In this document: positions 25,263 through 36,768 of the stretch, one piece after another
Position numbering within the stretch: the stretch's first letter is position 1
Layout of the letters: the number at the start of each line of letters is the position of its first letter
NCBI GenBank assembly: GCA_963966185.1
Contig: CAWZYM010000272.1
Location: forward strand, 1,094,501 to 1,158,500
Origin: Rhabditoides inermis
Lineage: Eukaryota; Nematoda; Chromadorea; Rhabditida; Rhabditidae
Direction: 5' to 3'
DNA length: 64,000 nt
Made by a program: the position numbers and the translations under genes
Notes under the pieces: model-generated
Told to the model about the DNA's origin: nothing
The model's input: the letters and a program-made list of their open reading frames with translations, nothing else
Databases searched by the model: none

Positions 25263-26910
25263 ATGGCGTTCGCCTCCCTATCGCGTCTCTTCGCGACATC
25301 GCAAGATGTGGTGGGTGGCTTACCTATGCAGTTGTCTTGTTTACTTTGTGGTAAGAGTTGTTTATTTGTCACTTTACAAATTTGTCATGTGATATTTGCT
25401 GAAAGATATTTGTTGAAAGAGTTGTGGTGTAGTGGAGCGGGGATGCCAGAGTGGTTGGTGGTTGCACTTTCGGTGCGGTGAGTGCAGACGGCAATAGGGA
25501 GAGAGGGAGCGAGCGAGAAAAGAGAGAGAGTGTGTGTGTATGAGAGAGTATTGCGTTGTTGTTGTCGATTGTCGCGTGTGTTTCATGCCACGTTCGTTTT
25601 TTGAATGTAATAGCTGTTGTGGCTATCCCAAAAGTTGTTGTGTTGTGTTCGCATGATCCGAGACAATCATCGATTTGTTGCGGTATTGATTGACATTCGT
25701 TGTGTTAGTCGTTTTCGTTTTGTTGTTGTCTCCTTGCATGTGAGTATGCGGGGAATGCAGATAGTGAGAGTGCATGTTTACTGCACTAGTAGTATTATGG
25801 CACTCGCCCGAGAAAATGTCAAAGATCATTCCTTGGAGTGCATACATCTATTCTTTCCAGTTTTTTTTTCGCTGACGTGTGTGATCTGATAGAGTGACGA
25901 ATCAGTGTCTATTTATGTGACGCATTCATTCATGACTAGTGATAGTTGATAGTTTTAGTTTCTTTTCTCGAATGATCAATCGATTCGTCGATATTACTCA
26001 ATGATTAAGGAAAGGTTCATATATACCATATTCTTTTTTTTGAGTGAGCTGTCATGGTCAGCCAAAACGGTCCGTATAAATCTCTGACTCGGAACTCATC
26101 GATTAAACGCGAGGCTAGACTCTATTAGAGGAAATGTATAAAAAAAACTTTCTGAAAATCAGAATCATTCTGAGGGTGGGCGGCCGTTCTGAGATCCTTT
26201 CGAGAGTATTTTGCAAGCAAAGTTGAGCCTGGGCTCTACTTTCCAACAAGATTCTTTTTGTAGGATGGATAAGGCTACTTTTGATGGATAATCAGGTTGG
26301 GACTCGCTCTAATAACATTGCTCTCGTCGCAGGCGCATCCCGAGGTGCCGATGTCGTCAGACGAGCTCCTCCCGATCGAGCCGAACGGCAGGGGACAGGG
26401 CGAGCTCATCACACACGACGAGGTGGGGAAGAGGGGAGAGGGGGGGGGGGGTGACAGGAAGAACCGAGAAGGAACGGCCACAGCAGAACGGGGACGGTGC
26501 GGAAGTAGTTGCACCGCAATGGGAAGGAGTGACACCGATGATCGTGGGGGGACGACTTGGAATTTGGTGTGTGTGTGTGTGTGTGTGTGTGAAATTGTGC
26601 TTGTGATTGTCAAAGTCGAAGAATAGGAAACTAGAAACATAAAAGGAAGCGTGGTGGTGCTAGGTGCTACTGTTGTGCGTCGAAAATCTGAACGTATTTT
26701 TATTCTCTGCGAGCTAATGTTTTCGAAAACTCTTTCTCTTCAGTCCAACGGTTCAATGCGCTCGGCGGCGCGCTATTTTCGAAATGCGGAGGACGAGCTG
26801 ATGGGAATGACGAGGTGCGGTTCTCTCTCACTCACTCACTCACTCACTCACTCACTCACTCACTCACTCACTCATTTACTCGTTTTTTCACTCCTCGTCT
26901 CTTCTCCTCT

Positions 26911-26955
<45 letters not shown>

Positions 26956-29900
26956 CCCCTCTCCCTTGCAGTGACAGCGATGCGGAGGAAGAGGGCAGTG
27001 AGTGCAGCACCCCCTCTAGCGAGTTCAACGACAGCAACGCCGGCAGGTGGGTGGTGGATGCTACCCTCGCTTCATTGCGACATTGCGAATTGCTATTGAG
27101 ATGTGATGTTCGTCGATTTGGTGTTTGGTTGCACCACTAGCAAATATCAATCGCAGTAGTGGTAGTGGTTGTTGTTGCAGTCTGCTCTCGTCTCTGACGG
27201 CTATGCTGTGGTCGCGCCGCAGCAAGTCTCCCGAGCCGCGCGACGAGAAAAAGAGTGTCGACGACTGGGTGAGTCTATTATTGGTTATTGCGCGATGTTG
27301 GCGCGGTTCGAGCACTGTATTTCAAGATGCGAGCAAAGTAGGGCAAAAAAAACTTGTTGTGATTTGTGTTTGTGTAGATTAGTCACCTTTTCACGTTTTC
27401 GATAGCCAGCAAGAATTATGCTAATGACATGAGATAAATAGAAACGCAGACGGTCGTGAAAACGCTGAAGTTGTGCTTGTGACTGCGCGAATTTAGATGA
27501 CCACATTCTTTCATGGATCTTTTCTACACCAGTCGGAGTCGCGCCTACGGCGCTCCTCCTCCTGGTTATGTGAGGATGATTTTGCAATCACATGCCCTCG
27601 CTGGAAAAAAAATCCGGCGCGTATCACATGCTGGCAGCGGCTGGGCTATATATGCGGCGCATGAGCGTCACTTACAGACAGACGGGCGGACAGGCCGTTT
27701 TCTATATATTAGAATTTTTGACTTTTGATGCAGCATGCGCCATAAACAAGAGCAGCAGAGGGGAGTGAAATGGGATGAGAGTGTGTTTCAGATCCCGTCG
27801 GACAACGACCGAATCGTGATGTTCCCCGACCATCTCAAAGACGCCTACAAGAAGATCTACCCCGTCGACGGTAGGTAGGGGGGGGGACGAGTCAGTGAAA
27901 TATTGTGGGTGTGTTGTGTAGAAGTATCCAGAATCGCATCTCGCTTATTTTTTTTATTTTTGGCAATTGCTCATTGTCATTGTATCATATTTTTAATAAG
28001 GATAACAGCTGAGAATTAGCTTCGGTATCGCATGTTCGCATGATTTTCTTATTCATACACAGTGACATATGAAAAGTGACTCAAAATTTCCGTACGTATC
28101 GGTCTCGGCAAAACAGTTTGTGTCATGTATAGGAAAGACACTTTTTCAATGTTATCATGAGATCATTTAATCTTATGCACTTACTTACTTGAATACTTGA
28201 ATGCTTGAATGCTCCTTCAGCTTGCAAGCGCGGAGCCCATCTTTGGCCACAGTGAACGGTCTCGAGCTGCAGTTTCCCACTGCTTGTAGTCGTTCCTGCG
28301 CCTATAGAACAGTTTTGTGTTATTGCGGACAGAATCTGCCCAGCGGGTTGGCGGCCGTCCGGGTTCTCGAGTGACGTTGCGCGGCCTCCAATCGGTAGTC
28401 GCCCGTGTCCATCGCTCGTCCGTCCTCCTTTGTATGTGTCCGGCCCATCTATGTTTGCTGCGCGCCATGTAGGAGGTTGGGTTGGTCAACGCGGATCTTG
28501 CCCGCATGTCCGCGCTGCTCAGTCCCTCGTCTCGCTGCCGATAGAATGAGTATCCCAGCATCTGTCGCTCCATTGCGCGGTGTGCGGTCTGGATGCGACC
28601 GAGCGTGTTGGTAGTGTAGGCCCACGTCTCCGAGCCGTAACACAGTGCGGGAAGTACGCACGTGTTGAAGAGGTTCGCCTTGAGGTGTTTGTCGTTCAGC
28701 GTGCCCAGTGTCTCCTTGATGTTGCCAAATGCCGCCCATCCTGCTCTCGTTCTCCTTGCCACTTCCGAAGTGAGGGTGTTCTTTGCGTTCATGGCCCGTC
28801 CAAGGTAGATGTACTCCTCCATCTCTTCGATTGCCTGGCCGGAAAGATGGATAGTCCCAGCGGCAGCCTTCTCGTTTCGGATGAACTGCGTCCTGCCGAT
28901 GTTGATGCGCAGCCCGGCCTTCTCGCTCTCCGTGTTCAGCTCGTTCAGCATCCGTTCAGCATCCGTTCAGCATCTGCCGTGGTCTCGGTGATCAGCACGA
29001 TCAGTTAAGCGCAGATGGTTCAGCTTCTCTCCGTCCACTCGAAGGCCGTAGTCGCTCCAGTCGAGTTGGCTTCAGAAAAAGTTCACTATTTCACATATTC
29101 ATGTATGTTATGTCACGGCAGATAAACATTATTATTATAGAAGCAGCTGGTTGTTGTCGTAGCAGTCGGATAGCGCAGCCAGGTATCCCTCCTCGACGTT
29201 GAGCATCTCAAGAGCACGTAGAAGGAATCCGTGGTCGAGCCGGTCGAACGCCTTCTCGAAGTCGACGAAGGTGAGCACTAGCGGGGTCTTGTATTCGCGG
29301 GCTCTCGCCACGACCTGAGAGACGGTCTGGAGGTGATCGGCGCAGTAGTAGCCGCTCCGGAATCCGGCTTGTTCTCGTGGTTGTTCGTCTTCCAGAGTCC
29401 GTTTCAGCCTGTTCAACAACACCTTGGAATAGGTTTTGTAGAGCAGGCTGAGTAGAGCGATCGGGCGCCAGTTGGAGAGCTTCTCGCGGGGTTCTTTCTT
29501 CGGAGGTAATCTTAAGCACGTACGTAATAATTAAGAAATTTACTTTTTTTCAAAGCGCCGGGATGTATGTTCTTATCACATGCGATCATGCGGTGAAGTT
29601 GTCCACAAACACCCAGGAAGCTCCTCCTACTTAGACACTTTTCGTGCGTCATACGCACCGCTCACGCGCTAATCAATTTGATCATCCCTGTGTTGTGTTT
29701 TCCTTTCATACGCATTCGGCAGTCGGTCGAGCGTTCTTTGTGTGCGCGTTCCCAACAAACCGCGTGGCGCAGTGACAAGAGAGACGTGTGTCGTTCTCGC
29801 GACCGGGGTTCGAATCTCTTTGCAAGTTTTAGTGAACAACAACAGAACACAAATGCTGTGGTTGTGTTATTCAAAATCGTGCTGTTTTTGTTTCAAAATA

Positions 29901-31783
29901 AACCCCGCCCATCCCTAAAAACTTGGAGTGAACTTCGAGATGAAATCGAGTCGTGGGGATGAGATATATAAGTGATATGCGCGTGTCTCAATGTCTATCC
30001 CCGTGTTCAGACGACGACGACCGACGCACGATCAACGGCTACTTCCACGTGGTCGGGGCTGCGGAGGTGGCAGACGGCAGGCGGGGACATTTCATTCAAA
30101 GAACAATCGAGTGTTTATCTAGAATCGCATATTCATGTACTTATTGAATGCATTAGATATGATTTGGTTAGCGCTGGGAAATGAACGTCCATTCCATTGT
30201 TGACGTTGAATGAACTTCAGCGTTATCTATAACTCATCAGTCGTATACTAACATTTTGGTGCTCCTGTTACTATCTGGTTCAAGATTGACTGTGCCTTTC
30301 AGTCCGGTGGTGTTCCATCTCGTGTTCACTCTGTGGAAGAGCTCCGACAAGCAGCGCCACTCGTTCTCCATCTTCCGCCACGAGAAGGTGCGGCAGAGCG
30401 ACATCAAGGGTCAAGGGGGGTGTGGTCATGTACAGTGCGCCTGCGCCGAATGTGGCCTCCTACTCCTATTGACGGCATACCAGGATTTGAGTGCGAGAGA
30501 CAGTTGTGGTCTAGTGGTTAGGATTCCCGCTTGCCCTGACATGATTGTCACAACGCTCTACTTGATTCGAGATAACTATTTGGAAGCGCGGAAATACTGA
30601 GAGTCTGACTATCCACTGTAGATCCGGTAAGATTGTGATATTCAGTGAGAATGACACTGCATGGAGACGTGTGATCTGTGATGATTGAAATAAACATTTT
30701 CACTCTCATTTCTTCAGATAGCGGATGTGACGGCGTTGTGCGAGCGGTGCCGCGAGAGCCGCGACCTGTTCAAAATACTGCCCGACGGTGAGAGATGGAG
30801 AGAGGAGGAGAGGAAGGGAGAGAGGAAGGGAGGGAGAGAAGAAGGGAGAGAGCGATGTGTACGAGGGAAAGAAGCGGGATGAAGTGAGAGAGTGAGACAG
30901 ATTGTGATCTCTTTTTTTAGATTCTGCAGAAGAGCACATGCGCAAGCTGCTCACCTCCCTCAGGGAACACTTGTTGTGGAAGGTGGGGTTGTTGTTATTG
31001 TTGTTTTTGTATGAATGGCCGTGTTACAGTCTGCACATATTGCCGCGTGCTGCTCACTCATCGAGCACTTTCGATGCAAGGGCCGGCGGCTGAAGAAGTG
31101 AGTTTCGTGGAAAAAGAGACCTCTATATTCATTTATTCTTCATGGTCTCGAAGATAATGAACTAAAAACTCAATTCTTGAGAAACATGGCGTGATTTCGC
31201 ATAGAATTTGATAGCTATTAGGGGTTGGTAAATGCTGAAATGGAGTATGGAGATCGACAGTGAATCAGTAGGTAAGCTGTTTGCAGTTGTCTGCGTCTGC
31301 GCTCGCAGCCCGAGGGCCGCACGGCGCTGCACATCGCCGTGCAGTGCGACAACGAGGAGGTGGGGGCAGGGCCACGTGTCTCGCATCATCTCATCTCACA
31401 TAGCTATTGCGCAGTTCCGTGTAGGTGTTGCTGATAGAGTAGTCAGAATCTGCAAGTGGTCATGAGCCATGGGCACGCGACGCGGCGTGCACTTTGCGGG
31501 TTGCCGTCACTCTCTTTAATCTTCAAAAAACTCCCGAATACTTTCGAACACTTCAAAGTTCCTAGCAGTCTAGGCTTTCTTTTGAAACATTTGGAATCGC
31601 TCCCGAAGAGACTGACCGCACTTGTTGGGAGTTGTATCAGTGATGTGGACGATTGTGTGTGTGTCTAGATGGTGGGCTGGTTGCTGGAGGCGGGCGCGGA
31701 CATTCGCGCCGTCGACTCGGCCGGCTGGAACGCCCTACACATTGCCGCCACCCACGCCAGCCCGAGTATGATACAGGTGCGAG

Positions 31784-31815
<32 letters not shown>

Positions 31816-34800
31816 TTAGAAAATGATGAGAGGTTCTACCGACGCTTATTTTGCTCTCTCTCTCTCTCTTTCGACTTGTTCGTTTTTGTTCCGGCGTAGT
31901 GCTCGTATCTTTCTTCGACTGCCTGTGGAATGGGCGGTTGCAGCTGCTGTTCTCGTCTCGCGCGTCCGAGTGCGGCGAGCTGCTGCACGCGACGACGCAC
32001 GACGGCTGCACCCCGCTCTACCTCGCCATCTCCAGCGTCAACCCCCGCTGCGCCAGCCAGCTAGTCAGGTCAGCACCTTCCACCCGCATTCACGCAGTCG
32101 GTCTGGTGGAAGAGTCCAAATCGGATATGTGCGTAGTAGCGAAGTGAAATGTTCTTTCTGGGGTGTTCTTTCTCATTAGAAGAAATGTTCTTTCTGGGGG
32201 TGTTCTTACTTCTAAACGGGTGTTCTTTCTTATTAGTTTTTTCTTCTTCTTTTGACTGTGCATCTAGGTAGACGCTTTATTATTAGACACAATCGTGCAT
32301 AATGCTATTTGAAGTATTCGTGCGGCTAGAAAAGGAACGAGATCAGTTGTCACAGGGATGCAATATTCCTGAGATATGAGCGAGTTGTAGTTTCCCCAAC
32401 AAATAAAACTGATTGCGAAACTAATGCACGCACCTTTTATTGTAGTGAGGAGTGATGCCAAGCCGATGTAGAACAGAGTTTTTTTTTTAACGTTCGACTT
32501 TATTTCATAATTTCATCCAGGAAAACACTACCTCAAACTTGGTGCTTTGACTATGAACAAACGTATCGTATCGTATCGTATCGTTGTGTTTCAGTTTCGG
32601 CGCGCACCGCTCGCCGCCGGTGCCGAATCCGGCTCTCGAGTCGCCCATCGCAGCCGCCATGAAGAACAAGAACATGACGGCGAGGTGAGGGGGGGGAGGG
32701 AGGCAGTGGTTGAAGTTGCGGTCAGTCTCTTCGAAACACTCCTAAATGCTTCCGAAACACTTCGGAATTGTCTTTTGAATCGCCCTCAGAACACTTCTGA
32801 ACTGCCTTCGAAATACTCCCGAATACCCCCGAACACTTCGGAATTCCTTGCTATGCCTTCGAAACGCTCCCGAATGGCTTTCGAAGAGACTGACCGCACC
32901 TCGACACACAATCGAAACGAGCGCGGTGTCAATCGACGGCGCGCAGTGAATGACAGTATGACATAAGACAGACTCCTGACTATATATGACTGCAGCACTC
33001 TGCGCGCCTTGCTCGACTCGTGTCCGTCGTGGAACGAGCGCTGTCCGCACACGGGCAACACCCTCCTGCACATGGCCGCCCATAAGATGCCCCTCCTCGC
33101 GCTGCTAGAGCTCAAGGTGGGAGGGGGAGGTGAGAAGTCTCGCGTGGGCAAGTATGGTGCCAAGTATGGGTGGGCGATGGTAAGGAAGGGGGAGGTGAGA
33201 AGTCTCGCGTGGGCAAGTATGGTGCCAAGTATGGGTGGGCGATGGTAAGGAAGGGGGAGGTGAGAAGTCTCGCGTGGGCAAGTATGGTGCCAAGTATGGG
33301 TGGGCGATGGTAAGGAAGGGGGAGGTGAGAAGTCTCGCGTGGGCAAGTATGGTGCCAAGTATGGGTGGGCGATGGTAAGGAAGGGGGAGGTGAGAAGTCT
33401 CGCGTGGGCAAGTATGGTGCCAGGTATGGGTGGGCGATGGTAAGGAAGGGGGAGGTGAGAAGTCTCGCGTGGGCAAGTATGGTGCCAAGTATGGGTGGGC
33501 GATGGTAAGGAAGGGGGAGGTGAGAAGTCTCGCGTGGGCAAGTATGGTGCCAAGTATGGGTGGGCGATGGTAAGGAAGGGGGAGGTGAGAAGTCTCGCGT
33601 GGGCAAGTATGGTGCCAAGTATGGGTGGGCGATGGTAAGGAAGGGGGAGGTGAGAAGTCTCGCGTGGGCAAGTATGGTGCCAAGTATGGGTGGGCGATGG
33701 TGAGGAAGGGGGAGGTGAGAAGTCTCGCGTGGGCAAGTATGGTGCCAAGTATGGGTGGGCGATGGTAAGGAAGGGGGAGGTGAGAAGTCTCGCGTGGGCA
33801 AGTATGGTGCCAAGTATGGGTGGGCGATGGTGAGGAAGGGGGAGGTGAGAAGTCTCGCGTGGGCAAGTATGGTGCCAAGTATGGGTGGGCGATGGTAAGG
33901 AGGGGGGAGGTGAGAAGTCTCGCGTGGGCAAGTATGGTGCCAGGTATGGGTGGGCGATGGTAAGGAAGGGGGAGGTGAGAAGTCTTGCGTGGGCAAGTAT
34001 GGTGCCAAGTATGGGTGGGCGATGGTAAGGAAGGGGGAGGTGAGAAGTCTCGCGTGGGCAAGTATGGTGCCAAGTATGGGTGGGCGATGGTAAGGAAGGG
34101 GGAGGTGAGAAGTCTCGCGTGGTCAAGTATGGTGCCAAGTATGGGTGGGCGATGGTAAGGAAGGGGGAGGTGAGAAGTCTCGCGTGGGCAAGTATGGTGC
34201 CAAGTATGGGTGGGCGATGGTAAGGAAGGGGGAGGTGAGAAGTCTCGCGTGGTCAAGTATGGTGCCAAGTATGGGTGGGCGATGGTAAGGAAGGGGGAGG
34301 TGAGAAGTCTCGCGTGGGCAAGTATGGTGCCAAGTATGGGTGGGCGATGGTAAGGAAGGGGGAGGTGAGAAGTCTCGCGTGGGCAAGTATGGTGCCAAGT
34401 ATGGGTGGGCGATGGTGAGGAAGGGGGAGGTGAGAAGTCTCGCGTGGGCAAGTATGGTGCCAAGTATGGGTGGGCGATGGTAAGGAAGGGGGAGGTGAGA
34501 AGTCTCGCGTGGGCAAGTATGGTGCCAAGTATGGGTGGGCGATGGTAAGGAAGGGGGAGGTGAGAAGTCTCGCGTGGGCAAGTATGGTGCCAAGTATGGG
34601 TGGGCGATGGTGAGGAAGGGGGAGGTGAGAAGTCTCGCGTGGGCAAGTATGGTGCCAAGTATGGGTGGGCGATGGTAAGGAAGGGGGAGGTGAGAAGTCT
34701 CGCGTGGGCAAGTATGGTGCCAAGTATGGGTGGGCGATGGTGAGGAAGGGGGAGGTGAGAAGTCTCGCGTGGGCAAGTATGGTGCCAAGTATGGGTGGGC

Positions 34801-36728
34801 GATGGTAAGGAAGGGGGAGGTGAGAAGTCTCGCGTGGGCAAGTATGGTGCCAGGTATGGGTGGGCGATGGTAAGGAAGGGGGAGGTGAGAAGTCTTGCGT
34901 GGGCAAGTATGGTGCCAAGTATGGGTGGGCGATGGTAAGGAAGGGGGAGGTGAGAAGTCTCGCGTGGGCAAGTATGGTGCCAAGTATGGGTGGGCGATGG
35001 TAAGGAAGGGGGAGGTGAGAAGTCTCGCGTGGTCAAGTATGGTGCCAAGTATGGGTGGGCGATGGTGAGGAAGGGGGAGGTGAGAAGTCTCGCGTGGGCA
35101 AGTATGGTGCCAAGTATGGGTGGGCGATGGTAAGGAAGGGGGAGGTGAGAAGTCTCGCGTGGGCAAGTATGGTGCCAAGTATGGGTGGGCGATGGTAAGG
35201 AAGGGGGAGGTGAGAAGTCTCGCGTGGGCAAGTATGGTGCCAAGTATGGGTGGGCGATGGTAAGGAAGGGGGAGGTGAGAAGTCTCGCGTGGGCAAGTAT
35301 GGTGCCAAGTATGGGTGGGCGATGGTAAGGAAGGGGGAGGTGAGAAGTCTCGCGTGGGCAAGTATGGTGCCAAGTATGGGTGGGCGATGGTAAGGAAGGG
35401 GGAGGTGAGAAGTCTCGCGTGGGCAAGTATGGTGCCAAGTATGGGTGGGCGATGGTAAGGAAGGGGGAGGTGAGAAGTCTCGCGTGGGCAAGTATGGTGC
35501 CAAGTATGGGTGGGCGATGGTGAGGAAGGGGGAGGTGAGAAGTCTCGCGTGGGCAAGTATGGTGCCAAGTATGGGTGGGCGATGGTAAGGAAGGGGGAGG
35601 TGAGAAGTCTCGCGTGGGCAAGTATGGTGCCAAGTATGGGTGGGCGATGGTAAGGAAGGGGGAGGTGAGAAGTCTCGCGTGGGCAAGTATGGTGCCGAGT
35701 ATGGGTGGGCGATGGTAAGGAAGGGGGAGGTGAGAAGTCTCGCGTGGGCAAGTATGGTGCCAAGTATGGGTGGGCGATGGTAAGGAAGGGGGGGGGTGAG
35801 AAGTCTCGCGTGGGCAAGTATGGTGCCAAGTATGGGTGGGCGATGGGAAGGAAGGGGGAGGTGAGAAGTCTCGCGTGGGCAAGTATGGTGCCAAGTATGG
35901 GTGGGCGATGGTAAGGAAGGGGGAGGTGAGAAGTCTCGCGTGGGCAAGTATGGTGCCAAGTATGGGTGGGCGATGGTAAGGAAGGTGGAGGTGAGAAGTC
36001 TCGCGTGGGCAAGTATGGTGCCAAGTATGGGTGGGCGATGGTAAGGAAGGGGGAGGTGAGAAGTCTCGCGTGGGCAAGTATGGTGCCAAGTATGGGTGGG
36101 CGATGGTAAGGAAGGGGGAGGTGAGAAGTCTCGCGTGGGCAAGTATGGTGCCAAGTATGGGTGGGCGATGGTAAGGAAGGGGGAGGTGAGAAGTCTCGCG
36201 TGGGCAAGTATGGTGCCAAGTATGGGTGGGCGATGGTAAGGAAGGGGGAGGTGAGAAGTCTCGCGTGGGCAAGTATGGGTGGGCGATGGTAAGGAAGGGG
36301 GAGGTGAGAAGTCTCGCGTGGGCAAGTACGGTGCCAAGTATGGGTGGGCGATGGTAAGGAAGGGGGAGGTGAGAAGTCTCACGTGGGCAAGTATGGTGCC
36401 AAGTATGGGTGGGCGATGGTAAGGAAGGGGGAGGTGAGAAGTCTCGCGTGGGCAAGTATGGTGCCAAGTATGGGTGGGCGATGGTAAGGAAGGGAGAAGA
36501 AGAGAAATTTCTCTCGGCCTAGTATGATGCGTTTTTTTTTTGAAGCGAAAGATGGGGGGATTAGAAGAAATGAACATGAAATGTGGATGTTTGGTGGAGC
36601 ACTTGTGATCACAGACGCATTGTTTCTAGGGCGACGAGGTGGACATGGAAGCAAAGAACGCGGCCGGCGAGACGGCACTCCACTCGATGGTGCACAAGGT
36701 GAGGAGGGAGGGTGGAGATAGTGAGAGT

Positions 36729-36768
<40 letters not shown>

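Noticed and set aside
33117..36497. Regular repeats considered as a CRISPR array
   Set aside because: Units abut with no unique spacers, there are no cas genes and the sequence is eukaryotic. It is a minisatellite.
32786..36577. Minus-strand ORFs of 450, 1120, 698 and 514 codons
   Set aside because: They are one stop-free 65-bp repeat read in all three frames; no start context, splice support or domain, and they lie antisense in an iPLA2 intron.
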